From the NCBI RefSeq assembly GCF_012641475.1, contig NZ_JABAIL010000004.1:682001-746000 (forward strand): a stretch of DNA of 64,000 nucleotides, in the 5' to 3' direction. The DNA is from Flammeovirga agarivorans. GTDB taxonomy: Bacteria; Bacteroidota; Bacteroidia; Cytophagales; Flammeovirgaceae. Numbering within the stretch: the first letter of the stretch is position 1; each line of letters begins with the position of its first letter. Position numbers and translations under genes: made by a program. The notes under the pieces are model-generated. The model was not told the origin of the DNA and searched no databases. It saw only the letters and a list, made by a program, of their open reading frames with translations. Below, in pieces: positions 52,297 through 61,586 of this stretch.

Positions 52297-54981
52297 ATGA
52301 AATATCATTTTTTAATATATATCTACTTATTCCCATTGATCACTCTAGCACAATCTTCACTACAAAGTGCTCAGAATTTCTATGAATATGGAGAATTGGA
52401 CTCTGCAATCAACATACTAAATAAGGTCAACGTAAATAAACAGAATGTAAATTATGTTGACGCTTTAAAAGCTAAGATCTATGGACAAAAAAGTTACTAC
52501 ACAAAAGCATTAAGTCTATGTGATGATTCATTATTAGTCTCGTCAAAACCTTCATATTTAGCGATTATTAATGCGAAAGGATATTTATTGGAACATCAAG
52601 GTTTTTCTTATGATGCCATTCAAGTCATTTTACAAGGAATTCGAAAATTTGATAAATACAAGAACAACAATGAGTACACAAAACTATTTATTGAAAGTTA
52701 TTCTTTGTTAGGGATAGCTTATTGGCAGACAGGAGCTCAAAAAGAAGCCAATGAATATTTAAAACAAGCCTTAGTTTTATCAAAAAAATTAAATGATAGC
52801 ATTTTAGAGGCTAATTGCAATATCAACTTAGGCTTAGTGAATTCTAGTGACGAACCATTTAAGGCTCAGGTCTATTACGAAAAGGCATTGAAGGAGTATC
52901 AAAAAGCCTTTCCAAATGAGGACCATCCTAGTGTAGCCTCTATCTATATTAACTTAGGAGTAATCTTTCAACAAAACTATTTTCTACCAAAAGCTATTGA
53001 AGCCTTTGAAAAAGCAGCAAGTATTTGGTCAAAATTATATTCTAATGACCATCCTAATGTTGCCTTTGCTTATACATATATTGCCGAAGCATACTTAAAA
53101 AGCAATCAAGTTGATCTGGCACTTGAATTTTATGATCTTTCTTTACAGTTATATCAAGTTACTTTTGGTGATAAACACCCTGAAATAGCTAATATCTACA
53201 TTCACTTAGGTGATATTAGTTACGATCAGGAAGAATACAAAACTGCTCTGAATTATTATCAGAAGGCCATTTGTTCAAATAGTTTTCAATTCAAGAATGA
53301 GGATCCCAAAGCCAACCCTGAGGCAAGTGATTACTTAAATCCATTTATCAATATTGTAGCTTTGCAGAAAAAAGCAGAGGCTTTTGAAAAGATTCATTTT
53401 ACAAAAACACTAAAAAGAAACGACTTATCTTCTGGTATTGAATCTTTAGAAGCTGCACACCATGTAATTAATAAAGTAAGAGGAACTTTAAGAAATGAAG
53501 AAGATAAAATCAAGCTAAGTGAAATTACCAACGCAGTATATTCAGATGGTATTCGACTTAGTATAGAATTAGGAATAGCTTCGGTAAATGCTAATAAATG
53601 GAATGAAAAAGCATTTCAATTTATGGAATGGAGTAAATCTGCTACTCTTTTGGAAGCTATTCAAGACACAAATGCAAAAACCTTTGCGGGAATTCCTAAA
53701 GAGCTTATCGAAAAAGAAAATAGCTTACATGACGAGATTAGTGCTATTGAACAAGGCATAATTAAAAGTTCATCTATTACAGAAAGAGATTCTTTAGAAA
53801 ACATACTCTTTAATACTGAACAATCACTTGAAGAATTAATAAGTGATTTAGAGCAGGACTACCCTAAATATTATAATTTAAAATACAACGCTTCAGTAAT
53901 TTCATTGAAAGACATTTCAAATAAAATCTCTAAGAATGAGGCGTTGATTAGTTACTTTATTTCTGATGTTGAAGAGTTATTGTATATATTTTTAGTAACA
54001 GACAAAGGTTTAAATATTTATACAGAAAATTTTGATGATGATTTTAAGGATGAAATTATAAGTCTAGAATCGGGATTGAAGTTCAATTTTGATGAAATCA
54101 TTCTTATGTCTTCCAAATATCTATCGTCGAGACTACTTCCATTTTACTTAAATGATGCTATTGAAAAAGTGACTTTTCTACTCGATGGAAAGATTAATAG
54201 TATTCCAATGGAGGTCCTTTTCTATGAATCAGTAGGCGAAATTGACCAGATGAATGCACATCAATTACCTTTCATGGTAACTAAATATTCTATCGCATAT
54301 AATTTTTCGGCAACTTTAGCCTATTCTGAAGATTCAGGAAATGAACAATCTGAATCAGGAAATAATATTGCTTTTTTCGCCCCAGTAAACTTTACTGACT
54401 CTACAGGCTCAGAAATTTACTCCTCTCTTCCAGGTACATTATCTGAAGTAAGAGAAATTGAAAGTATTGCCAATACACAAGGATGGTCAACCTCCACATA
54501 TATGTATAAGAAGGCGACAAAATCTAATTTATTAAGTGCTTCTAAACAAGGATATAAATATTTGCATTTTGCTACTCATGGTTTTGTCGATGAAGAAAGC
54601 CCAAATCAATCTTTTATATTTTTAAATGGCGAAGAGGAAGAACCAAATCTTCTTCATGCTTCTGAAATTTACAACCTTGAATTGAACAGTAAACTAGTCA
54701 CTTTATCTGCCTGTGAAACAGGTTTAGGAAAAATAAGTAAAGGAGAAGGACTAATTGGACTTTCCCGATCTTTAAAATATGCTGGAGTAGAAAATTCCAT
54801 CGTATCACTTTGGACTGTAGATGACATCTCAACTGCCCTATTAATGCAATATTTCTACGAAGAAATAGTAAAAGGTGAAAATATTTCCAAAGCTTTAAAG
54901 AAGGCAAAAATTAAACTTATCAAAGGAAGTCTTTACTCCTCCCCATATTATTGGGCTGCTTTCTCACATATTGGGCATTAG
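52297..54981 (+). CDS. TPR-CHAT protease-like protein
   Basis: 894 residues with a signal peptide (about 1-18). Residues 25-370 hold TPR repeats (YYEKALKEYQKAF, AIEAFEKAASIWSKLY, LALEFYDLSLQLYQ, ALNYYQKAI). A coiled region follows, then a C-terminal CHAT (caspase-like) domain with the catalytic pair His761 in FATHGF and Cys806 in LSACETG, plus SLWTVDD. CHAT proteins are cysteine proteases, some activated by partners in defence or cell death. A signal peptide means this one acts in the periplasm or outside. It follows the barrel gene by 11 bases. Confidence 0.87.
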   Translation: MKYHFLIYIYLFPLITLAQSSLQSAQNFYEYGELDSAINILNKVNVNKQNVNYVDALKAKIYGQKSYYTKALSLCDDSLLVSSKPSYLAIINAKGYLLEHQGFSYDAIQVILQGIRKFDKYKNNNEYTKLFIESYSLLGIAYWQTGAQKEANEYLKQALVLSKKLNDSILEANCNINLGLVNSSDEPFKAQVYYEKALKEYQKAFPNEDHPSVASIYINLGVIFQQNYFLPKAIEAFEKAASIWSKLYSNDHPNVAFAYTYIAEAYLKSNQVDLALEFYDLSLQLYQVTFGDKHPEIANIYIHLGDISYDQEEYKTALNYYQKAICSNSFQFKNEDPKANPEASDYLNPFINIVALQKKAEAFEKIHFTKTLKRNDLSSGIESLEAAHHVINKVRGTLRNEEDKIKLSEITNAVYSDGIRLSIELGIASVNANKWNEKAFQFMEWSKSATLLEAIQDTNAKTFAGIPKELIEKENSLHDEISAIEQGIIKSSSITERDSLENILFNTEQSLEELISDLEQDYPKYYNLKYNASVISLKDISNKISKNEALISYFISDVEELLYIFLVTDKGLNIYTENFDDDFKDEIISLESGLKFNFDEIILMSSKYLSSRLLPFYLNDAIEKVTFLLDGKINSIPMEVLFYESVGEIDQMNAHQLPFMVTKYSIAYNFSATLAYSEDSGNEQSESGNNIAFFAPVNFTDSTGSEIYSSLPGTLSEVREIESIANTQGWSTSTYMYKKATKSNLLSASKQGYKYLHFATHGFVDEESPNQSFIFLNGEEEEPNLLHASEIYNLELNSKLVTLSACETGLGKISKGEGLIGLSRSLKYAGVENSIVSLWTVDDISTALLMQYFYEEIVKGENISKALKKAKIKLIKGSLYSSPYYWAAFSHIGH

Positions 54982-55050
54982 GGAAACTTTTCGAAGGTTA
55001 ACTACTGTTAATAGAGTGTTGAAAAACATTTACCCAAAAATTTGACTCTC

Positions 55051-55773
55051 ATGAACGAGACGGTAGTGCTGGTTATTGACGACGAAAAAAACCTACTAGA
55101 AAGCATAGTTGACTTACTCGAAATTAATGATTTTAAAGTTCTCTCGGCCGAAAGCGGGCCAGACGCACTAGAGATCATAAAGCAACAAATACCCGACATC
55201 ATTTTATGTGATGTTATGATGCCTGCAATGAATGGATACCTTTTTCTTAAAGAACTTAGAAAAAATCCTTTAGCAGTTGGAGTACCTTTTATCTTTCTAT
55301 CGGCGAAAAGTGATCGTCATGATATACGAAAAGGAATGAATTTGATGGCGGATGATTATATCACAAAACCGTTTACTCAACAGGAGTTACTCCAGAGTAT
55401 TAGGGCTAGAATTGATAGAATAGAAGTCCTCAAAACCGAGATTATGATGTTTATGAAAAGTATTCATCACAACCTTAGCAATAGTAACATTGACTATAAT
55501 GAAATACCTGAGACAAAAAGAGAATTAGATACTCTTAAGGCTTTACTCCAATCTCAGAATAAAGCTATTGAGAAATATTGTTATCTCAATTCTCACAAGG
55601 TAAGAGGTCCCCTATGTAGAATAATGGGGTTAATTGAGCTTTTTAATTCTTCTGATGAAATGCTTTCTAAAGAAATTGTCAACCACTTAAAAAGTAGTGC
55701 AGAAGATTTAGATAAAATCACAAGAGAAATAACATTTGCTATTTCTACCCATAGAAATGTAAAAACAGCCTAG
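55051..55773 (+). CDS. receiver domain joined to a DHp-like domain, without ATPase
   Basis: ATG at 55051 chosen over a TTG three codons upstream. 240 residues, cytosolic. The receiver has Asp54 (ILCDVMMPAMNG) and Lys106 (ITKPF). The C-terminal part (about 125-235) is helical and contains SHKVRGPLCRIMGLIELF, an H-box-like motif with His182, as in Bacteroidota histidine kinases, but no HATPase domain follows. It may be a phosphotransfer protein or a dimerising partner of another kinase. The gene ends at a strong terminator. Confidence 0.8.
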   Translation: MNETVVLVIDDEKNLLESIVDLLEINDFKVLSAESGPDALEIIKQQIPDIILCDVMMPAMNGYLFLKELRKNPLAVGVPFIFLSAKSDRHDIRKGMNLMADDYITKPFTQQELLQSIRARIDRIEVLKTEIMMFMKSIHHNLSNSNIDYNEIPETKRELDTLKALLQSQNKAIEKYCYLNSHKVRGPLCRIMGLIELFNSSDEMLSKEIVNHLKSSAEDLDKITREITFAISTHRNVKTA

Positions 55774-55777
55774 AAAT

Positions 55778-55818
55778 AAAAAAGGATTACTTTCTAAGTG
55801 AGAAAGTAATCCTTTTTT
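55778..55818 (+). terminator. bidirectional terminator
   Basis: Perfect 18-bp stem (55778-55795 with 55801-55818, core GGATTACTTTCT), loop of five, A and T tracts on both sides. It serves the receiver gene and convergent sufD. Confidence 0.92.
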
Positions 55819-55835
55819 AAAATATACTCTTAAGA

Positions 55836-57134
55836 TTAATCCAAAGGATAACCCATTTTTTCAGCTACAGTTCTTTCTACAAGTGAACGAATTGGCTCAT
55901 TAGAGATCTTTTCGATTACATCACCTGCAAAAGCATATGTCAATAAAGCTCTTGCTTTATCTTCAGTGATACCTCTTGCTCTTAGATAGAACATTGGATC
56001 TTCATCTAAAGCACCAATTGTACAACCATGTGAACAACTTACATCATCTGCCCAAATCTCTAATTGTGGTTTTGTATTCACAACTGCATCTGGAGAAAGT
56101 AAGATGTTTTTGTTTGACTGGAATGCATTTGTTTTTTGTGCATCCTGACGAACAAAGATTTTACCATTGAAAACTGCTTTAGATTTACCACTTAAAATAC
56201 CTTTGTATAACTCATTAGAATATGAGTTAGGCATTTTGTGATCTACCATTGTATGGTTATCTACGAAAGATTTATCATCTAATAAGTATAAACCTGTCAT
56301 TAGACCTTCACAATGCTCACCAAGTGAGATATTTAAGTTATTTCTAACCAATTTACCACCAGTAGTGATAGTCACATTATGGTATACAGAGTTATCTGCT
56401 TGTTGTGCCTCAGATAACGTTACTAAATGAGTATTTTCGTTCTCATCTTGTAATTTAATATGATTTACAACAGCTCTTTCTGCTACTACTGTTTCAGAAA
56501 CTGCATTGATAAGCACTTCATTGTCTCCCAATACTACATTTCTTTCAGCAAAAGTAAACTGAGCACCTTCTTCAGCAATCGCTAAAACTCTAGGTTGAAC
56601 AACTAAATGATTAGCAGTAACAACATTTAGAATAAGAACTGCTTCTTCTTTTAAAGCATTTCTTTTAGCGTAAACAAATACACCTTCTTGGATAGAAGCT
56701 GTGTTAATACCTACGAAAGGTAACCCTGCATCAGCATATTTACCTAAATGAGATAAAACTAATGCTTCGTCTTTTTGAATAGCTTCTGAAAGTGGTGAGA
56801 AAGTCACCTTGTCTGTTGAAGTATAGTTTGATAATTCAGCATTGAACTGACCATCAACAAATACCATTACTTCAACACCTTCGATCAAATGATCAGCAAT
56901 ATCTTCTTTAGTAACTGCTTTTGATGAAGTTGTGAAATTAAACTCTGAAGAAACTAATTTCTTCACATTAGTATATTTCCACTCTTCATCTCTGATTGAA
57001 GGAAAATCTGTTGATGCAAATTGTTCCGCTGCTTCAGTTTTTAGAGAAGTTAAAGCAGGAACAGCATCAATTGTATCTTCTATATATGCTAATGCATTAT
57101 TTTTTAATGCAGCATTTTCAATTACTTTACTCAT
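55836..57134 (-). CDS. sufD: Fe-S cluster assembly protein SufD
   Basis: 432 residues. RDEEWKYTNVKKL near the N-terminus, the beta-helix core, and the C-terminal block KPQLEIWADDVSCSHGCTIGALDEDPMFYLRARGI identify SufD. With SufB and SufC it forms the Suf scaffold in the cytosol. It follows sufC by 24 bases. sufB, usually first in the operon, is missing here. Confidence 0.95.
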   Translation of the reverse strand: MSKVIENAALKNNALAYIEDTIDAVPALTSLKTEAAEQFASTDFPSIRDEEWKYTNVKKLVSSEFNFTTSSKAVTKEDIADHLIEGVEVMVFVDGQFNAELSNYTSTDKVTFSPLSEAIQKDEALVLSHLGKYADAGLPFVGINTASIQEGVFVYAKRNALKEEAVLILNVVTANHLVVQPRVLAIAEEGAQFTFAERNVVLGDNEVLINAVSETVVAERAVVNHIKLQDENENTHLVTLSEAQQADNSVYHNVTITTGGKLVRNNLNISLGEHCEGLMTGLYLLDDKSFVDNHTMVDHKMPNSYSNELYKGILSGKSKAVFNGKIFVRQDAQKTNAFQSNKNILLSPDAVVNTKPQLEIWADDVSCSHGCTIGALDEDPMFYLRARGITEDKARALLTYAFAGDVIEKISNEPIRSLVERTVAEKMGYPLD

Positions 57135-57158
57135 AATTAGAAAAAATTAGGGTTAGGT

Positions 57159-57917
57159 TTAGTTTTGACCTTCTACTTCTTGGATAATCCAATCGTATCC
57201 TTTTTCTTCTAATTCAAGTGCCAATTCTTTAGTACCAGATTTTACGATCTTACCTTTGTAAAGTACGTGAACAAAGTCAGGAACGATATAATCTAATAAT
57301 CTTTGGTAGTGAGTTACTACAACAAAAGAACGCTTACCGTCTCTTAAAGTATTAACACCATTAGCTACAATTCTTAATGCATCGATATCAAGACCTGAAT
57401 CTGTCTCATCAAGAATCGCTAATTTTGGATCTAACATAGCCATATGGAAGATCTCATTTCTTTTCTTTTCACCACCTGAGAATCCTTCGTTTAAAGAACG
57501 GTTCATTAGAGATTTATCAATAGAAACGATTTTCATCTTTTCTTTCATCTCTTTCATAAAGTTCGCAGCATTATAAGGCTCCTCACCTCTTGCTTTACGT
57601 ACCTCATTAACAGCTGTTCTTAAGAAGTTAGTGTTACTAACACCTGGGATTTCAACTGGATATTGGAAAGCAAGGAATAAACCTTTTTGTGCTCTTTCCT
57701 CTGGTGACATCTCTAACAAATCCTCACCATCGAAGTCAACATCGCCACCTTCTACTTCATAATCTTCTCTACCAGCAAGAACTGAAGCTAAAGTACTTTT
57801 ACCAGAACCGTTTGGTCCCATAATCGCGTGCACTTCACCCTCTTTAATCTCCAAGTTGATTCCTTTAAGAATCTCTTTGTCTTCTATCGAAGCTTTTAGA
57901 TCGTTGATCTTCAGCAT
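57159..57917 (-). CDS. sufC: Fe-S cluster assembly ATPase SufC
   Basis: 252 residues. Walker [10 protein letters not shown], signature [15 protein letters not shown] and Walker [17 protein letters not shown] are those of SufC, the soluble ABC ATPase that powers the Suf scaffold. It heads the pair sufC-sufD. A -7-like promoter element lies upstream. The upstream neighbour is a divergent hydratase, so sufB must be elsewhere. Confidence 0.96.
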   Translation of the reverse strand: MLKINDLKASIEDKEILKGINLEIKEGEVHAIMGPNGSGKSTLASVLAGREDYEVEGGDVDFDGEDLLEMSPEERAQKGLFLAFQYPVEIPGVSNTNFLRTAVNEVRKARGEEPYNAANFMKEMKEKMKIVSIDKSLMNRSLNEGFSGGEKKRNEIFHMAMLDPKLAILDETDSGLDIDALRIVANGVNTLRDGKRSFVVVTHYQRLLDYIVPDFVHVLYKGKIVKSGTKELALELEEKGYDWIIQEVEGQN

Positions 57918-58305
57918 TTTTATCTATGATTTTGTTGTTAGAAATTCGTCTTTAAAGATTGGATATCACATCTTATAAAAAAGTTGTAAACACACATTCC
58001 AATCGGCTCGCAAATTTATTTAGATTTTTTTTAAATAGGAACTATTTTATAAATAATCCCATCTTTTATTTCAATTATTCATGAAAAAAGGCACTGCCAA
58101 TGACAATACCTTTAGTCCAGTAAATATGAAAATGAAAAAAGATAACTCTAAATTAAATTGCTAGCTCGGCTTGAATAATTGTTTTTTTTATACAAGCTTT
58201 GAGCTTTGCCTCCTCAAAGTTAAGCAGAATTGATTTAATTTGGAGACTTTCATCACCTTTTTATGAAAATTTTATATTTTTATATAAGCATTATTTTTAA
58301 AAACA
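57918..58305. other. 388-base divergent intergenic region
   Basis: Between sufC and the MaoC gene. On the minus strand 58011-58018 holds a -7 element for sufC. The frame 58153-58262 (minus) reads like a protein fragment but lacks a start. A 27-codon frame at 58081-58164 (plus) shows no recognisable function. I see no tRNA, terminator or repeat in it. Confidence 0.5.
58011..58018 (-). promoter_or_regulatory. -7 promoter element for sufCD
   Basis: TAAATTTG on the minus strand, an exact TAnnTTTG, 94 bases before the sufC start. No TTG lies at the expected -33 distance. Confidence 0.4.
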
Positions 58306-58710
58306 ATGATTTTAATAGGAAATACTTACGAGACAACTTTTTCATTTACTCAAGATCAAGTAGATGCATTTGCTAAACTAACGGGTGACACTAACCCAAT
58401 TCATATTGATCCTGAGTTTGCTGCAGGTACTCCTTTTAAGAAACCTATTATGCATGGTTTTTTATCTGCAAGTATTTTTTCAAGAGTTTTAGGAACTGAA
58501 TTCCCAGGAAATGGATCTGTTTATTTGTCTCAATCCATGGATTTCTTAAGACCAATGTTTGTTGATGAAGAATATGTAGCCACTTTCGAAGTGACAGAAA
58601 TTGATTCTAGAAGAAAAACAGCTATAATAAAAACAGTTATCACCTCTTCTCAAAAAAAAGTAACTGTTAAAGGAGAAGCGAAAATAATGCACAAAACACT
58701 TATTGAATAA
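58306..58710 (+). CDS. MaoC-like (R)-specific enoyl-CoA hydratase
   Basis: 134 residues, hot-dog fold. Catalytic Asp28 and His33 in GDTNPIHID, then KKPIMHGFLSASIFSRVLG, are the hydratase-2 motif. It adds water to trans-2-enoyl-CoA in fatty acid metabolism; the exact chain length is unknown. It is not joined to a dehydrogenase domain. The bestrophin gene follows after 64 bases. Confidence 0.88.
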   Translation: MILIGNTYETTFSFTQDQVDAFAKLTGDTNPIHIDPEFAAGTPFKKPIMHGFLSASIFSRVLGTEFPGNGSVYLSQSMDFLRPMFVDEEYVATFEVTEIDSRRKTAIIKTVITSSQKKVTVKGEAKIMHKTLIE

Positions 58711-58774
58711 AACTTAATATTAACTTTTTACGTTAATTTGTGAGATAATTTTTTACTATTACTTTTTTTGTTCT

Positions 58775-59638
58775 ATGCCTAAAAGAAACTTCACTCAATC
58801 TTCTTTGTACATGATCTTTTCGTACAAAGGATATTTAGTTAGACGATTATCCATAGATTTAATTTGGATTGTTATCCCCACTACTATTCTATGCGCTGTT
58901 CATGAGTTTAATCATGTTGATATCAAAATGAACTTTACAGTACCGGGGCTCCTTGGTGCAATTCTAGGTTTACTATTGGTATTTAGAAATAATACCGCCT
59001 ATGATCGTTGGTGGGAAGCTAGAAAAGTTCTTGGTGGATTAGTGAACACCTCAAGAAACTATGCTTTACAAGTAGAGAATCTTCTACCAGAAAGTGAACA
59101 TAAAAATGAGATCATTAAATTGATTGGAGCTTTTCCATTCGTTTTAAAGGAACACTTAAGAGATGGAGTGGTCTATGCAGAACTTGATTTTTTAGGTGAA
59201 AAACTAATCAAAGAATTAAAAGAGTGGAAGCATGTACCGAATGCTGTCAATCAATTAATTCAAAGAAGGTTAAGGATTGCTTACGATAATAAAGAAATCA
59301 CAGATTTTCAGTTTTTAAAGTTGATTGAAAACTCAGATGAATTAATTGACATTATGGGTAAATGTGAAAGAATTCACAATACTCCTATGCCATCATCACA
59401 CTCTTATCTTCTGAAAACATACATCTATGTATATGCTATCATTATGCCTTTCGGTTTAATTGATAATCTTAGCTGGTGGACTATTCCTGCAGTTATGATG
59501 ATCTATTACATAGCAATGAGTATTGTTACTATTTCAGAGGAAATTGAAGATCCATTTGGTAAAGATCCAAACGATTTACCAGTTGATAGGATCGCTCAAA
59601 ATATTTACAACAACGTTCAAGAAATTATTACCAAATAA
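58775..59638 (+). CDS. bestrophin-family chloride channel
   Basis: 287 residues, four hydrophobic segments. RNNTAYDRWWEARKVLGGLVN is the family core, and IEDPFGKDPNDLPVD near the C-terminus is also characteristic. Bacterial bestrophins form pentameric ion channels, some selective for cations. It abuts the next gene with no spacing, so the pair is co-translated, although no functional link is apparent. Confidence 0.9.
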   Translation: MPKRNFTQSSLYMIFSYKGYLVRRLSIDLIWIVIPTTILCAVHEFNHVDIKMNFTVPGLLGAILGLLLVFRNNTAYDRWWEARKVLGGLVNTSRNYALQVENLLPESEHKNEIIKLIGAFPFVLKEHLRDGVVYAELDFLGEKLIKELKEWKHVPNAVNQLIQRRLRIAYDNKEITDFQFLKLIENSDELIDIMGKCERIHNTPMPSSHSYLLKTYIYVYAIIMPFGLIDNLSWWTIPAVMMIYYIAMSIVTISEEIEDPFGKDPNDLPVDRIAQNIYNNVQEIITK

Positions 59639-59989
59639 ATGTCCAAAATTTATTACCTCTCTACTTGTTCAACATGCAAGAGAATCATTGAGGAAATAGG
59701 AAAAGATAAGTTTGATGTATTTCAGGATATCAAAACTGAAAAAATCACTTCGGAACAAATTGAAGAGATGAAGGCTCTTTCAGGATCATATGATTCTTTA
59801 TTCAGTAGAAGATCTAGACAATTTAGACCAATGGGACTACATGAAAAGGACTTATCTGAGGAAGATTATAAATCGTTAATACTTCAAGAATATTCTTTTT
59901 TAAAAAGACCTGTTATTATTGCAAATAATCAGATATTTGTAGGAAATAGTAAAAAAGAAGTGGAAAAAGCGAAAGCTGCCCTTTCTTAA
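59639..59989 (+). CDS. ArsC/Spx-family protein
   Basis: 116 residues, thioredoxin-like fold. CSTC at 10-13 (Cys10, Cys13) and the C-terminal FLKRPVIIANNQIFVGN are family features. It may be an arsenate reductase or a redox-linked regulator; the second Cys of the CXXC motif is more usual in Spx or YffB-type proteins. No other ars gene is nearby, so I favour a general redox role. Its ATG directly follows the bestrophin stop. Confidence 0.8.
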   Translation: MSKIYYLSTCSTCKRIIEEIGKDKFDVFQDIKTEKITSEQIEEMKALSGSYDSLFSRRSRQFRPMGLHEKDLSEEDYKSLILQEYSFLKRPVIIANNQIFVGNSKKEVEKAKAALS

Positions 59990-59995
59990 AAAATT

Positions 59996-60412
59996 ATGGG
60001 AAGAATATTAGCAATAGATTACGGTACTAAAAGAACTGGCTTTGCCGTTACTGATCCGATGAAGATTATCGCATCATCATTAGAAACAGTTCAAACCAAT
60101 GTGGCAATGCAGTTTATTAAAGACTACCTAGTAAAAGAGGAAGTAGATCAGTTTGTCATTGGCTTACCTGTCGGACTAGATGGATTAGAAACCGACAATA
60201 CTAAACCAACTAAATCTTTTGCAAAGAAATTGCAACAAAATTTCCCTAATATTCCACTAGCCTATATTGATGAGCGATTTACATCTAAAATGGCTGAACA
60301 ATCAATGTTGGCAAGTGGCATGAAAAAGAAAGACAGAAGAGTAAAAGGTAATGTAGATAAAATCAGTGCCACTATTATTCTTCAATCCTACATGGATCAG
60401 CAAAGTTTTTAA
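59996..60412 (+). CDS. ruvX: Holliday junction resolvase-like / pre-16S rRNA nuclease YqgF
   Basis: 138 residues, full length. RNase H-like fold: Asp8 in AIDYGTKRTGFAVTDP, the VIGLPVGLDG strand, and YIDERFTSKMAE, with a late Asp in GNVDKISATIIL. The family trims the 5' end of 16S rRNA precursors; a role at DNA junctions was proposed earlier. Co-oriented with def, 21 bases downstream. Confidence 0.93.
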   Translation: MGRILAIDYGTKRTGFAVTDPMKIIASSLETVQTNVAMQFIKDYLVKEEVDQFVIGLPVGLDGLETDNTKPTKSFAKKLQQNFPNIPLAYIDERFTSKMAEQSMLASGMKKKDRRVKGNVDKISATIILQSYMDQQSF

Positions 60413-60433
60413 TCTCAAACAAATAACAGTCAA

Positions 60434-60994
60434 ATGATATATCCTGTAGTAGCTTATGGCGACCCCGTATTAAGAAAAGTTGCCATTGACTTTACAAAAG
60501 ATGAATTAAACGAAGTTAGCACTTTAATAGACGACATGTTCGAAACTATGTCAGGTGCTCAGGGAGTTGGACTTGCAGGTCCACAGATTGGAAAAGCTAA
60601 ACGTATCTTTGTTATTGATTCTAACTTAATGTTAGAAGAGGGATCTGAAGAAACAGGTTACAAAGGTGCTTTTATCAACGCTGAAATTATTGAAGAGTTT
60701 GGTGAAGATGTTGGTTTTGACGAAGGTTGTTTAAGTATTCCTGGCATCAACGGTGAAGTGGTGAGACCTGAAGGTGTAATTATCAAATACCTTGATGAAA
60801 GCTTAAAAGAAAGAGAAGAGAAATTCACTGGTGTAACTGCAAGAGTTATCCAACATGAATATGATCACATTGAAGGTGTTTTATTTACTGATTATTTATC
60901 TCCAATTAAAAAGAGGTTAATTAAAAGTAAATTAAATAACATCACAAAAGGAAAAGCTCCTCATGCTTACAGAATGAGATTTCCGAAAAAATAA
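60434..60994 (+). CDS. def: peptide deformylase
   Basis: 186 residues. The three motifs are GVGLAGPQIG (motif 1), EGCLSIPG with the metal Cys (motif 2) and QHEYDHIEG with the two His and catalytic Glu (motif 3). It removes the formyl group from new proteins. A terminator follows. Confidence 0.97.
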   Translation: MIYPVVAYGDPVLRKVAIDFTKDELNEVSTLIDDMFETMSGAQGVGLAGPQIGKAKRIFVIDSNLMLEEGSEETGYKGAFINAEIIEEFGEDVGFDEGCLSIPGINGEVVRPEGVIIKYLDESLKEREEKFTGVTARVIQHEYDHIEGVLFTDYLSPIKKRLIKSKLNNITKGKAPHAYRMRFPKK

Positions 60995-61002
60995 TTAATT
61001 TT

Positions 61003-61032
61003 AAGCTACTCAAAATTGAGTAGCTTTTTTTT
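61003..61032 (+). terminator. terminator after def
   Basis: AAGCTACTC (61003-61011) pairs with GAGTAGCTT (61018-61026), loop of six, then T run to 61032. Confidence 0.88.
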
Positions 61033-61088
61033 AAATATTTTGGCGAGTACTTGTACTCACTTTATACGATTACTTTTTAAATATTACG

Positions 61089-61574
61089 ATGAGATTACTT
61101 ACTCTGTTTTTGGTTTCTTTTCTATTATTCGGATGTGGAAATGATGAAATCAATTGGAGCACTCCTACCAGCCTTGACCAATACTTTATGGATGAAATCA
61201 ACAAGCATAGAGAAGATCAACAGTTACAACCTCTTACTTTTAATGTCACTTTCTTTGAAGAGTCAAAGAGATTTGCTGCTAAGTTGGCGGATAATCCAGG
61301 AATGAGGGAACAACTCTCAAAAGAAGAAGAAGAGAACGGCTACTATAAACAAAGAATACAAGTAATTACCGACGCAAGTGACATAAGAGGGTGTACGGGC
61401 TTTGCTTCTTTTTCCAATCTTAATCCTACTCCAGATGTTGTGAAAATTATGGCTCAAGCATGTTCAAACACGCTTGATAATCGCAATTCTAATACTTTTG
61501 GCGGTGCCGTATTTCAAAATTCCAATACAGGTGATTATTTTTATGTAACTTTCGTCGGCCGATTAGATAATTAA
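61089..61574 (+). CDS. lipoprotein with CAP/SCP-like features
   Basis: 161 residues. Lipobox LFGC with Cys16. MDEINKHREDQQLQPLTFN resembles the start of CAP/SCP-type secreted domains, and the end GGAVFQNSNTGDYFYVTFVG resembles their last strands, but the family's usual histidines are not clearly placed. I call it CAP-like with low confidence; otherwise an unknown lipoprotein. A 6-2-6 palindrome (61045-61058) lies upstream. Confidence 0.6.
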   Translation: MRLLTLFLVSFLLFGCGNDEINWSTPTSLDQYFMDEINKHREDQQLQPLTFNVTFFEESKRFAAKLADNPGMREQLSKEEEENGYYKQRIQVITDASDIRGCTGFASFSNLNPTPDVVKIMAQACSNTLDNRNSNTFGGAVFQNSNTGDYFYVTFVGRLDN

Positions 61575-61586
61575 TTAACGTATTCC

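Noticed and set aside
58081-58164. 27-codon frame MKKGTANDNTFSPVNMKMKK... as a possible RiPP precursor
   Set aside because: No modification enzyme nearby and no known leader motif; too short to support.
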